Source: Streptomyces sp. NBC_01429 (lineage in GTDB: Bacteria > Actinomycetota > Actinomycetes > Streptomycetales > Streptomycetaceae). From it: DNA of 64,000 nucleotides. The stretch covers positions 3,442,501 to 3,506,500 of the forward strand of contig NZ_CP109599.1 in the NCBI RefSeq assembly GCF_036231945.1, read 5' to 3'. A program made the position numbers and the translations under genes. Under the pieces are notes generated by a model. That model saw nothing but the letters and a program-made list of their open reading frames with translations. It was not told the origin of the DNA and did no database searches. Position 1 is the stretch's first letter; every line of letters starts with the position of its first letter. Shown here piece after piece: positions 1 to 8,811 of this stretch.

Positions 1-2
1 TC

Positions 3-823
<821 letters not shown>

Positions 824-824
<1 letters not shown>

Positions 825-1978
825 TGGCCGCACGCGCCGAAAGCACCGTTCTCACCGGCGCCCGCGTGGTGCTCCCCACCGGGACCGTGGACGGCGGCCG
901 GGTCATCGTGGCGGGCGGCCGGATCGCCGGCGCCGCCCCGGACGACGCCGTCAGGATCGATCTGACGGGCCACTGGCTCGTCCCCGGCTTCGTGGACCTG
1001 CACAACCACGGCGGAGGCGGTGCCTCGTTCACCTCCGGCTCGGTGGACGACGTGCTCCACGGCATCCGTACGCACCGCGCGCACGGCACCACCACCCTCG
1101 TCGCCTCGGCGGTCACCGGCGAGATGGACTTCCTGGCCCAGCGCGCCGGGATCCTCTCCGAACTCGTCGAGCAGGGCGATCTGGCCGGGATCCACTTCGA
1201 GGGCCCGTTCATCTCCCCCTGCCGCAAGGGCGCGCACAGCGAGGCCCTGCTGCGCGACCCCGACCCGGCCGAGGTGCGCAAGCTGGTCGACGCGGCGCGC
1301 GGTACGGCCAGGATGATGACGCTCGCCACCGAACTGCCCGGCGGCATCGACTCCGTACGGCTGCTGGTGGAGCACGGCGTGATCGCCGCGATCGGCCATA
1401 CGGACGCGACGTACGAGCAGACCGTCGAGGCCATCGACGCCGGTGCGAGCGTCGCGACGCACCTGTTCAACGCGATGCCCCCGCTCGGCCACCGGACGCC
1501 GGGACCGATCGCCGCGCTGCTGGAGGACGACCGGGTCACCGTCGAGCTGATCAACGACGGTACGCATCTGCACCCCGCCGCCCTGGAACTCGCCTTCCAC
1601 CGCGCGGGCGCCGACCGCGTCGCCTTCATCACCGACGCGATGGACGCGGCGGGGTTCGGCGACGGCCGCTACCAACTCGGCCCGCTCGCCGTGGACGTCA
1701 AGGACGGGGTGGCGCGGCTGACGGAGGGCGGCTCGATCGCCGGGTCCACCCTCACCCTGGACACCGCCTTCCGGCGCGCCGCCACCGTGGACCGCCTCCC
1801 GGTGGAGGACATCGTCCGCGCCATCTCCGCCAACCCGGCGAAGCTGCTGGGCGTGTACGACCGTGTCGGCTCCCTGGAGCCGGGCAAGGACGCGGACGCG
1901 GTGGTGCTCGACGCGGACTTCGGGCTCAAGGGCGTGCTGCACAAGGGTGATTGGGTGCTGGACCCGCGCGTGGGGTGA
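824..1978 (+). CDS. nagA: N-acetylglucosamine-6-phosphate deacetylase
   Basis: 384-aa amidohydrolase that removes acetate from GlcNAc-6-P to give glucosamine-6-P in cytosolic amino-sugar catabolism. Visible family motifs are the metal-binding DLHNHGGG (H60, H62), HFEGPF with the metal-binding Glu near residue 127, the histidine motifs IGHTDAT and HLFNAMPPL, and the catalytic Asp in FITDAMDAAG. The start is the ATG overlapping the nagK stop, with GGAGG 11 nt upstream, so the two genes are translationally coupled. The length is normal for the family. In Streptomyces the nagKA operon is known to be under DasR control, but its control region would lie outside this window. Confidence 0.95.
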
Positions 1979-2278
1979 GCCCCGTACGGTGGGTGGTACC
2001 CGGCGCGGCGGCACGGTCCACGCAGTCGGTGCGGGTGAGGGGCTCGGCGGTCAGCGTCCGGCAGGTGCCCGTGGCGCGGGGGTGTCTCGGTGGACGGCCG
2101 CAGATCCGGCTCGGTGACGGGCCGACGCGGTCCGCGGCTCGTACGGCCGGGGGTCTGGGCCGACCGCCGACTTTTTGGAATGATCGGCTCCCATGGCCCG
2201 ATCGACCGATGGCCGGCAGGCCGCCGGCCGGGCGAGTACGTTCCCGGAGGCGTGACGGATGACGAGGCGTGACGACGG
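1979..2278. other. Intergenic region upstream of the PfkB-type kinase
   Basis: 300 bp without a credible gene. It is GC-rich except for a T-run (CGACTTTTTGGAATGATC) near 2168-2186 that could belong to a promoter for the downstream kinase. No strong terminator hairpin or DasR-type site was recognised. Confidence 0.4.
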
Positions 2279-3259
2279 ATGATCCTGACGGTCACGCTCA
2301 ACACCGCCCTGGACATCACGTACCGGACCCCCGCCCTGGTCCCGCACACCACCCACCGCGTCGACGCGGTCGTCGAACGGCCCGGCGGCAAGGGGCTGAA
2401 CGTCGCGCGGGTGCTGGCGGCGCTCGGGCACGAGACGGTGGTGACGGGGTTCGCGGGCGGACGTACCGGCGATGTGCTGCGTGAACTGCTGGGCGGCTGC
2501 GGGCCGATGGGCCCTCGGGGCGCCGGGGCGCGGCGGCCGTCCGGCACCCCGTACGCGCGGCCGGTGGACGCGCTCCTGCCGATCTCCGGGTCGACGCGCC
2601 GCACCATAGCCGTCGTGGACGCGGCCACCGGCGACACGACCCAGCTCAACGAACCGGGACCGACGGTCTCGGCCGCCGAGTGGACCGCCTTCCTCAGCTG
2701 TTACGACCGGCTGGTCACCGGCGCCGACGCCGTGGCCCTGTGCGGCAGCCTGCCGCCCGGGGTGCACGTCGGGGCGTACGCGGAGCTGATCCGGCGGGCG
2801 CGCGGCGCGGGGGTGCCCGTACTGCTCGACACCAGCGGCGAGCCGCTGCGCAGGGGCATCGCCGCGCGCCCCGATCTGGTGAAGCCGAACGCCGACGAAC
2901 TCGCCCTGCTCACCGGCTCCCGCGAGCCGCTGGTCGCCGCGCGCGACGCCCGCCGCCGCGGCGCCCACGCCGTCGTCGCCTCCCTCGGTCCCGGCGGCAT
3001 CCTGGCCGCCACCCCGGACGGCGTCTGGCGCGCGGCCCCGCCCGCCCCGGTGAAGGGCAACCCGACGGGCGCGGGCGACTCCGCCGTGGCCGGGCTGCTC
3101 TCCGGCCTGGTCGAACGCCTCCCGTGGCCGGCCCGGCTGAGCCGCGCGGTGGCGCTGTCGACGGCGACCGTACTGGCCCCGGTGGCGGGCGAGTTCGACG
3201 CGTCGGTGTACGAGGACCTGCTGCCGCGCGTCACGGTGACGGAGTATCCGGAGGCGTGA
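2279..3259 (+). CDS. PfkB-family hexose kinase (1-phosphofructokinase / tagatose-6-phosphate kinase type)
   Basis: 326-aa ribokinase-superfamily sugar kinase. It begins MILTVTLNTALD, the hallmark of the FruK/LacC branch, has the substrate motif GGKGLNVARVLAALG near residue 37, and ends with the ATP/anion-hole motif NPTGAGDSAVAG whose Asp is the catalytic base. The length fits the family. It follows nagKA on the same strand after a 300-bp gap, suggesting phosphorylation of a phosphosugar connected with amino-sugar or hexose breakdown. A weak GAGG lies upstream of the ATG. The substrate (fructose-1-P, tagatose-6-P or another) cannot be decided from sequence. From memory it corresponds to S. coelicolor SCO4283. 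Confidence 0.88.
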   Translation: MILTVTLNTALDITYRTPALVPHTTHRVDAVVERPGGKGLNVARVLAALGHETVVTGFAGGRTGDVLRELLGGCGPMGPRGAGARRPSGTPYARPVDALLPISGSTRRTIAVVDAATGDTTQLNEPGPTVSAAEWTAFLSCYDRLVTGADAVALCGSLPPGVHVGAYAELIRRARGAGVPVLLDTSGEPLRRGIAARPDLVKPNADELALLTGSREPLVAARDARRRGAHAVVASLGPGGILAATPDGVWRAAPPAPVKGNPTGAGDSAVAGLLSGLVERLPWPARLSRAVALSTATVLAPVAGEFDASVYEDLLPRVTVTEYPEA

Positions 3260-3263
3260 AAGG

Positions 3264-3299
3264 CCGCGCCCCGGCTCGCTGGGCGAGGCCGGGGCGCGG
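3264..3299. terminator. Bidirectional terminator hairpin
   Basis: A perfect 12-bp stem (CCGCGCCCCGGC with its complement) and a 12-nt loop, lying between the convergent kinase and membrane-protein genes. Confidence 0.7.
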
Positions 3300-3319
3300 A
3301 CGGAGTTCTCGGTGGCGGG

Positions 3320-4306
3320 TCAGCGCTTCACGTGGCCCTCTTTGAGAGTGAACTGGTCGAGCACGGTCTCGCACTGGTTGCCGTCCTCGCACGAGATCTT
3401 GATCGTGTTCGATCCCTTTTCGAGGTTGATCCAGGCGTAGGTGACCGTCCAGCCCTTCTCCCAGTCGCCCTCCGGCGCCTTCGCGAAGTTCTCCATATTG
3501 AGCCCGCCGCCATGGGACTTGCCGTTGATGCTCAGCGTCGTCTCGGCGTCCTTCCCGGGCACGCCGTACGTCACGAAGACGGTGTACTCGCCGGCCTCGG
3601 GGGCGTCGAACGTCCAACTGGCCGAGGCGCCGACGCCGTTGAGTGAGACGTACGCGCCGTTCGTGCCCTTGGCGCCCTTGATGTCGGACGACATCGCGGC
3701 GGGCGCGGTCAGCTTCATGACCGCCGCGTCGCCCTTGGGCAGCTCGCCCGACGCGTCGCCGCTGTCGTCGGACGCGTCGGCGCTCGGCTCCTGCGACGGG
3801 TCGCCGCTGGGCGCGGGGCCGTCCGTGGGCGCGGCGTCGTTGTTCTTCTCGCTGTCGCCGGTCTTGGAGAGCAGCGCGACCGTGATGCCGATCACCACGA
3901 TCGCGACCACGGCGACCGCCGCGATCAGCAGCCCCTTCGTGTTGGGGCCGCCGCCGCTGCCGCGTCCGCCACCGCCGCGCTGGCCCGGCACCTGCTGGGT
4001 GGGGGCCGCGCCGGAGTGCTGGGCGGAGGGGGCCTGCTGCCCGTAGGGGCTCTGGCCGTACGCCTGCTGCTGGCCGTACGCCGCCTGCTGCGGCGGGGCG
4101 GCCTGCTGCTGGCCGTACTGGCGCTCGCCTACCGCCCTGACCTGGTTGTACGAAGTCCTGGGCACGCCGGGCTGCACGGCGGGACCCGGGTAGCCGTAAC
4201 CGCCCTGGCGCCGCTGACCGGCCGCCGCGGCCTGGCCGTCCTCGTACAGGTAGCCGAACGGATCGTCGTCCTCGGGCTTGCTCGCGCCGTTGTTCCCGGC
4301 CGTCAT
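3320..4306 (-). CDS. Single-pass membrane protein with extracellular carbohydrate-binding-like domain
   Basis: 328 aa. The cytoplasmic N-terminus (1-123) is low complexity, rich in Gln/Pro/Tyr/Gly with repeated YGQQ motifs. One membrane segment follows (about 124-146, GLLIAAVAVVAIVVIGITVA), then an Asp/Ser/Pro linker. The C-terminal ~130 residues form a β-rich domain with SWTFDAPEAGEYTVFVTYG and a cysteine pair (ISCEDGNQCETV), resembling CBM35/CBM6-type modules. The topology suggests an extracytoplasmic ligand-binding domain tethered to the membrane, perhaps wall-sugar recognition given the neighbouring amino-sugar genes. The CBM assignment is by pattern only. Confidence 0.8.
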   Translation of the reverse strand: MTAGNNGASKPEDDDPFGYLYEDGQAAAAGQRRQGGYGYPGPAVQPGVPRTSYNQVRAVGERQYGQQQAAPPQQAAYGQQQAYGQSPYGQQAPSAQHSGAAPTQQVPGQRGGGGRGSGGGPNTKGLLIAAVAVVAIVVIGITVALLSKTGDSEKNNDAAPTDGPAPSGDPSQEPSADASDDSGDASGELPKGDAAVMKLTAPAAMSSDIKGAKGTNGAYVSLNGVGASASWTFDAPEAGEYTVFVTYGVPGKDAETTLSINGKSHGGGLNMENFAKAPEGDWEKGWTVTYAWINLEKGSNTIKISCEDGNQCETVLDQFTLKEGHVKR

Positions 4307-4517
4307 CCCTGGTCACTCCTTACCATCTCGCCAGCGTCGCCGACCGGCCGAGCCTACCTCGTGCGGGTAAGACTACGGACGGATCTTGACGGGTGGCAGC
4401 CAGTCTGCGATCTCCGGGTGAAGAACGGATAGCGGACATGTCCCAGCCCTGTCCCGAACTTCGCGGAACCGCTTCCGCCGAGGCCGTCGCGTCAGGCGCG
4501 AGGGCCCGGCCGTTCCG

Positions 4518-6269
4518 TTATCCCGCCCGCCGGTGCACCTTGCTCCGCGAGCGTTTCTCCACGTACATCCGCTGGTCGGCCGATTGCAGCACTTCCTCCA
4601 CCGACATTCCACAACTCGCCCAGCTGATACCGAAGCTCGCCCCGACCCGCACCGCCCGGCCGTCGACCCTGATCGGCGGGATGATCGCGTTGCGCAGCCG
4701 TACGGCGAGATCGGCGGCGTCCGCCGCGCCGAGACCGTCAGCGAGCACGACGAACTCGTCGCCGCCGAGCCGGGCGACGGTGTCCCCGTCCCGTACGCCC
4801 GTGGTGAGCCGGCGCGCGACCTCGATCAGCACCTCGTCGCCGGTGTTGTGGCCGAACCGGTCGTTGATCGACTTGAAGCCGTCGAGGTCGCAGAAGAGGA
4901 CCGCGAGGCCCTTCGTGCCGTCGTCGCCCTCGCCCTCGCCCTCGCCGGGCGCGGTCAGATGCACATGGTGCTCGAAGGGGCCGCCGCGCATTCCGCCGCG
5001 CGGGCCCGCCTTCTCCTCGTACCCGTCGTAACTCTCGTAGCCGCCGTACCCGTCATAGCCGTCGTACGGGTCGTAGCCGGGCTCGTGGAGCACCGTGCCG
5101 TCGTACCCCCCGTACGCGGCGTCCAGGGCCTCGACGGCGGTCTCGCGCATGGCGTGGGGGCGCGAACAGAGCCGGGCGCTGAGGCGGGAGCGCAGTTCGG
5201 CGCTGTTCGGCAGGCCGGTGAGCGAGTCGTGCGAGGCGCGGTGGGCCAGCTGGAGTTCGCGGCCCTTGCGCTCCTCGATGTCCTCGACGTGGGTGAGCAG
5301 CAGCCGGGGGCCGTCCGTGGTGTCCGCCACGACCGAGTTGCGCAGCGAGACCCAGACGTACGTGTTGTCGCGGCGGGCGAGGCGCAGCTCGGCGCGGCCG
5401 CCCTCGGCCGAGGTGCGCAGCAGCGTGCCGATGTCCTCGGGGTGGACGAGGTCGGCGAAGGAGTAACGGCGCATCGCGGAGGCCGGGCGGCCCAGCAGCC
5501 GGCAGAGCGCGTCGTTGGTGCGGAGCAGCCGGCCGTGCTGGTCGCCGCCCATCTCGGCGATGGCCATGCCGCTGGGCGCGTACTCGAATGCCTGCCGGAA
5601 GGATTCCTCACTGGCGCGCAGCGCCTGCTGCTCGCGCTCCAGCCGGACGAGGGCGCGCTGCATGTTTGCTCGGAGCCGGGCGTTGCTGATCGCAATGGCC
5701 GCCTGGGACGCGTACATCTGGAGCGCTTCCTGCCCCCAGGGCCCGGGCCGGCGGCCGCCGCGCGGCCGGTCGACGGATATGACGCCGAGCAGCTCGCCCC
5801 CGCCGCCCATGGCGTGCGCCGGGGGGTCCTTGCGGGCGGCGGCGTACATGGGGGCGTACAGGCGGTCCTGCGGATGCCACTCGTCCTCGAAGCGGGGGTA
5901 GGGACCCTCGGTGAACCACTGGGGGACGTCGTCCTCCGACAGCACCCAGCCCTCGGTGTGCGGTATGAACCGCAGATCGCCCCAGCGCTCGCCCATCGTG
6001 AGCCGCCGCTCCCAGGAGCCCCGGGAGCCGACACGGCCGGTGATCAGGGATTCGGCGGCGGCGCTGCCGGCGAAGGCGGCGACGACGAGATCACCGTCCG
6101 CCTGAACGACGTTGACGCAGGCGAGTTGGTAGCCGAGTCCGCTGATGACGCCGTCGGCGACGGTCTGCAAGGTGTCCGCCAGGCTGCGCGCCGTGTTGAG
6201 TTCGCCGATGGCCGCATGCAGCTGCCGCATGGTCGCAAGGCGGACGTAAGGCTCCGACTCGGTCTCCAT
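4518..6269 (-). CDS. cdgB: Diguanylate cyclase, GAF-PAS-GGDEF
   Basis: 583-aa cytoplasmic signalling enzyme making c-di-GMP from two GTP. Domains are GAF (about 20-185), PAS/PAC (about 215-335) and GGDEF (about 345-580). The active-site motif GGDEF is intact and an allosteric RxxD I-site (RDGD) sits five residues before it, so product inhibition is expected. The cyclase domain carries a Tyr/Gly/Asp-rich insertion of about 80 residues between its first helix (HDSLTGLPN) and the metal-binding strand (VLFCDLDGF). The ATG at 6269 is preferred over an in-frame upstream start at 6314 because GGGGAGAG lies 5 nt before it. Context and architecture match CdgB (SCO4281) of S. coelicolor, a BldD-controlled developmental regulator. 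Confidence 0.92.
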   Translation of the reverse strand: METESEPYVRLATMRQLHAAIGELNTARSLADTLQTVADGVISGLGYQLACVNVVQADGDLVVAAFAGSAAAESLITGRVGSRGSWERRLTMGERWGDLRFIPHTEGWVLSEDDVPQWFTEGPYPRFEDEWHPQDRLYAPMYAAARKDPPAHAMGGGGELLGVISVDRPRGGRRPGPWGQEALQMYASQAAIAISNARLRANMQRALVRLEREQQALRASEESFRQAFEYAPSGMAIAEMGGDQHGRLLRTNDALCRLLGRPASAMRRYSFADLVHPEDIGTLLRTSAEGGRAELRLARRDNTYVWVSLRNSVVADTTDGPRLLLTHVEDIEERKGRELQLAHRASHDSLTGLPNSAELRSRLSARLCSRPHAMRETAVEALDAAYGGYDGTVLHEPGYDPYDGYDGYGGYESYDGYEEKAGPRGGMRGGPFEHHVHLTAPGEGEGEGDDGTKGLAVLFCDLDGFKSINDRFGHNTGDEVLIEVARRLTTGVRDGDTVARLGGDEFVVLADGLGAADAADLAVRLRNAIIPPIRVDGRAVRVGASFGISWASCGMSVEEVLQSADQRMYVEKRSRSKVHRRAG

Positions 6270-6368
6270 TGCTCGCTCTCCCCGAGACCTCGACAACAAC
6301 TCCAGGATTCGCATCGGCTCTCGTGTTGCAGGGTCTTCGCCACTGAATCACAGGGTGCTGTGCGCCCG

Positions 6369-6381
6369 GTACACAGGGTCA
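6369..6381 (-). promoter_or_regulatory. Candidate BldD box upstream of cdgB
   Basis: GTACACAGGGTCA (minus strand TGACCCTGTGTAC) matches the published BldD pattern TnACnC(A/T)GnGTnA at all defined positions but one end base. It lies 100 bp upstream of the cdgB ATG. cdgB is an established BldD target in S. coelicolor. Confidence 0.6.
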
Positions 6382-6533
6382 ACAAATACCCGCCTCTGTG
6401 AGTCAAGTCACATCGGCCACACGTGGGTGGATCCCCAGGTGGGAGCATGCCAATGGTGTTTTTGAACGCAAACTCGGGTGGTGGCGGGCTTGCGTTCCGC
6501 GCTGTTTCCGGTCACCGGTCGGGCTTCCGGAGC

Positions 6534-6558
6534 CCTGGTCCTAGGACCAGGCTGGTCC
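6534..6558. promoter_or_regulatory. Palindromic operator with three half-sites
   Basis: CCTGGTCCTAGGACCAGG (6534-6551) is a perfect 18-bp palindrome. Its right half pairs again with CTGGTCC at 6552-6558 (7-bp arms, 1-nt centre), giving three alternating CTGGTCC/GGACCAG half-sites. It sits just upstream of the flavin reductase promoter. The half-sites resemble DasR/GntR half-sites (TGGTC/GACCA), but the centre is 2 bp wider than in the classical DasR site. Confidence 0.6.
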
Positions 6559-6591
6559 CCTGGCCCGATGCGGCCGGGGGACCGTCGAGAC

Positions 6592-6597
6592 TAGCGT
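6592..6597 (+). promoter_or_regulatory. -10 element of a leaderless promoter
   Basis: TAGCGT fits the TAnnnT -10 pattern and ends 7 nt before the GTG start of the flavin reductase gene, which has no Shine-Dalgarno sequence. This predicts transcription starting at the start codon. Confidence 0.5.
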
Positions 6598-6604
6598 CTC
6601 CTGC

Positions 6605-7282
6605 GTGTCCCAGACGAGTCCCGCCCCCCGTACCGAAGCCACCGCCCATGCCGAGGAGGGTATTTCCCGCGCCGGGGAGGCCGCCCCGCAAGCGGTGCCG
6701 CAGGCCATCTCCCGGGCCGTTCCTCCGGCCGTCCCCCAGGCCGGGGAAGCCATCCCCCATGCTGAGGGGGTGAGCAACGACGAGTTCCGCGCCGCCCTCG
6801 CCCGGCTGGCGGCGGGTGTGGTGCTGGTGACGGCGCACGAACCCGCCCTGAGCGCGGACGGACCGCGCGGCGAGGACGCCGGGATGACGGCGACCGCCTT
6901 CATGTCGGTCTCGCTGGACCCGCCCCTGGTGCTGGTCAGCGTGCGCAACGGCTCCCGGATGGACGACCTGCTCCTCGAACAGCCGCTGTGGGCCGCCTCC
7001 TTGCTCACCGAGAACCAGCGGCAGATCGCGGGCCGGTTCTCGATGAAGGGGCGGATCAGCGACCGGCTGCTCTTCGCGGACACGTCCTACCGGAGGGGCG
7101 AGCTGAGCGGGGCGCCGCTGATCGAGGGCGCGCTGGCGACGCTGGAGTGCCGTACGGAGCAGCGCGTCGAGGCGGGTGACCACACGCTGGTGATCGGCAG
7201 GGTGCTGGCGGCGGAGCTGCCGGGCGGCAACGGGGACCCGCTGATGTACTTCAAGGGGCGCTACCGGCAGTTGGGGCAGTAG
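6605..7282 (+). CDS. Flavin reductase family protein (FMN-binding split barrel)
   Basis: 225 aa. After a ~55-residue Ala/Pro/Glu-rich N-terminal extension comes a flavin reductase domain: FRAALARLAAGVVLVTA, then MTATAFMSVSLDPPLVLVSV (flavin phosphate-binding region) and LTENQRQIAGRFS, ending FKGRYRQLG. Such proteins bind FMN or FAD, reduce it with NAD(P)H and often feed a monooxygenase; none is adjacent. The GTG start at 6605 lacks a ribosome-binding site but has a -10 box at the leaderless distance. A palindromic operator lies 47-71 bp upstream. If the extension is not translated, the start would be GTG/ATG near 6765. The partner oxygenase is unknown. Confidence 0.85.
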   Translation: MSQTSPAPRTEATAHAEEGISRAGEAAPQAVPQAISRAVPPAVPQAGEAIPHAEGVSNDEFRAALARLAAGVVLVTAHEPALSADGPRGEDAGMTATAFMSVSLDPPLVLVSVRNGSRMDDLLLEQPLWAASLLTENQRQIAGRFSMKGRISDRLLFADTSYRRGELSGAPLIEGALATLECRTEQRVEAGDHTLVIGRVLAAELPGGNGDPLMYFKGRYRQLGQ

Positions 7283-7285
7283 GGG

Positions 7286-7336
7286 GTGTACGGCCGGACG
7301 GGGTGTACGGCCGGACGGAGTGTACGGCCGGACGGA
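7286..7336 (+). repeat. Three tandem 17-bp repeats
   Basis: GTGTACGGCCGGACGG plus one base is repeated three times directly after the flavin reductase stop. Non-coding; function unknown. Confidence 0.7.
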
Positions 7337-7353
7337 GTGGCACCGGACGCAGT

Positions 7354-7404
7354 GGCGAGGAGCCGGGCAGGCGGCCCGTAGCCGCTGCCTGCTGGCTCCT
7401 CGCC
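7354..7404. terminator. Terminator hairpin between convergent genes
   Basis: GGCGAGGAGCC (7354-7364) pairs perfectly with GGCTCCTCGCC (7394-7404), with further pairing inside. It lies between the flavin reductase and arfB 3' ends. Confidence 0.65.
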
Positions 7405-7419
7405 TCTGGCTCCTGGCTC

Positions 7420-7851
7420 CTACGACCAGTCGCGCCCGGTCCTGCCCCGCTTCGTGTCGGCGCGCTGCTTCTTCTCCCGCAGCCTGCGCTCATTGATGCC
7501 GCGCGGGATCTTCGTCTTCCGGCGCGTTCGCGGCGGCGGCGCGGTGGCCTCCGCCAGCAGGGCGGCGAGCCGTACGGACGCCGCTTCGCGGTTGCGCCAC
7601 TGGGAGCGGTGCTCCGACGCGCGTACGGTGATCACGCCGCCCACCAGCCTGCTCGCGAGCCGCTCCAGGGCCCGCTCCTTCCAGACCGGCGGCAGCGCCT
7701 GCGTCTTCGCGAGGTCGAAGCTCAGCTCCACCTGCGAGTCGCTGGTGTTGACGTGCTGGCCGCCGGGCCCCGACGAGCGCGAGAAACGCCAGGTCAGCTC
7801 GGCCTCCGGCAGGGAGACCGAACCTCGGATGACATGAGTGGGCCCGGACAT
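7420..7851 (-). CDS. arfB: Alternative ribosome-rescue factor ArfB (GGQ domain peptidyl-tRNA hydrolase)
   Basis: 143 aa. It contains the class-I release-factor core SSGPGGQHVNTSDSQVEL, whose GGQ loop hydrolyses peptidyl-tRNA on stalled ribosomes. The basic C-terminal tail (RRKTKIPRGINERRLREKKQ) matches the ArfB/YaeJ/ICT1 tail that enters the empty mRNA channel. The length fits ArfB (about 140 aa) and is far shorter than RF1/RF2. The chosen ATG at 7851 opens MSGPTHVIRG; an ATG at 7890 would add 13 residues. It is convergent with the flavin reductase gene. Confidence 0.92.
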   Translation of the reverse strand: MSGPTHVIRGSVSLPEAELTWRFSRSSGPGGQHVNTSDSQVELSFDLAKTQALPPVWKERALERLASRLVGGVITVRASEHRSQWRNREAASVRLAALLAEATAPPPRTRRKTKIPRGINERRLREKKQRADTKRGRTGRDWS

Positions 7852-8112
7852 GTGTCCATGGTCCCGTGTCCGGGCCGTTCCCGTCACCATCTTTTCCCGA
7901 GCACCCGTTCGGGGGCTTCGCCACGCCCGCGCCCGGGGACCGGCGGTAACCGGCGGTGACCGGCCGGGGAGAGCCGACTTCGGGCCAATCGCCTGCCTCG
8001 GGTAAAGAAAGTAAAGAGGCTGGAACCTCCTGGTCCTCTGCCCGCGTTATGGCGGGTGACGGTAACTTCGGGACCGCTCGAAGTCCGCACACGACAACGA
8101 AAGGGACATCCC

Positions 8113-8688
8113 ATGGCTGTAAGCCTGTCCAAGGGTGGCAACGTCTCCCTCACCAAGGAGGCGCCGGGCCTCACGGCCGTCACGGTCGGCCTCGGCTGGG
8201 ACGTCCGCACCACCACCGGCACCGACTTCGACCTCGACGCCTCGGCGATCGCGGTGGACGCGGCCGGGAAGGTCGTCTCCGACGGCCACTTCGTCTTCTT
8301 CAACAACAAGTCGACGCCGGACCAGACGATCGTCCACACCGGTGACAACACCACCGGCGAGGGCGAGGGCGACGACGAGTCGATCAAGGTCAACCTGGCG
8401 GGCCTGCCGGCCGAGGTCGACAAGATCGTCTTCCCGGTCTCCATCTACGACGCCGAGACCCGCAGCCAGAACTTCGGCCAGGTCCGGAACGCGTTCATCC
8501 GCATCATCAACCAGGCCGGTGACGTGGAGATCGCCCGCTACGACCTGAGCGAGGACGCCGCCACCGAGACCGCCATGGTCTTCGGCGAGCTGTACCGCAA
8601 CGGCGCGGAGTGGAAGTTCCGCGCGGTCGGCCAGGGCTACGCCTCGGGCCTCGTCGGCATCGCCACGGACTTCGGCGTGAACCTCTGA
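8113..8688 (+). CDS. terD: TerD-family calcium-binding stress protein
   Basis: 191 aa, the standard TerD length. It opens [20 protein letters not shown] and shows the domain landmarks [19 protein letters not shown] (acidic Ca2+ site), [28 protein letters not shown] and [18 protein letters not shown]. TerD proteins bind calcium and take part in tellurite/oxidative stress tolerance and Streptomyces development. AAAGGGA precedes the ATG at 7-nt spacing, so the longer in-frame GTG at 8056 is rejected. Stand-alone gene, with terminator hairpin 8706-8745 downstream. The S. coelicolor counterpart by position is SCO4277, from memory. Confidence 0.95.
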   Translation: MAVSLSKGGNVSLTKEAPGLTAVTVGLGWDVRTTTGTDFDLDASAIAVDAAGKVVSDGHFVFFNNKSTPDQTIVHTGDNTTGEGEGDDESIKVNLAGLPAEVDKIVFPVSIYDAETRSQNFGQVRNAFIRIINQAGDVEIARYDLSEDAATETAMVFGELYRNGAEWKFRAVGQGYASGLVGIATDFGVNL

Positions 8689-8705
8689 CGTCCCCGTAGT
8701 CCCTA

Positions 8706-8745
8706 CCGGGCCTCCGCCGCCGCGCGTCCGGCGGCGGAGGCCCGG
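8706..8745. terminator. Strong bidirectional terminator
   Basis: A perfect 16-bp stem (CCGGGCCTCCGCCGCC and its complement) around an 8-nt loop, between convergent terD and the M1 peptidase gene. Confidence 0.8.
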
Positions 8746-8811
8746 TGCTGTCCGCCCGTACCCCCGCCCGTCCGTACACCGGCCCCACTCTCGTCCGCGC
8801 CGCACCGGTGC

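Noticed and set aside
4533..6401. 622-codon plus-strand frame opposite cdgB
   Set aside because: Shadow frame; cdgB has complete GAF, PAS and GGDEF motifs.
6534..6551. Classical DasR (dre) site
   Set aside because: Half-sites resemble DasR, but the centre is 2 bp too wide; a different GntR-type regulator is more likely.
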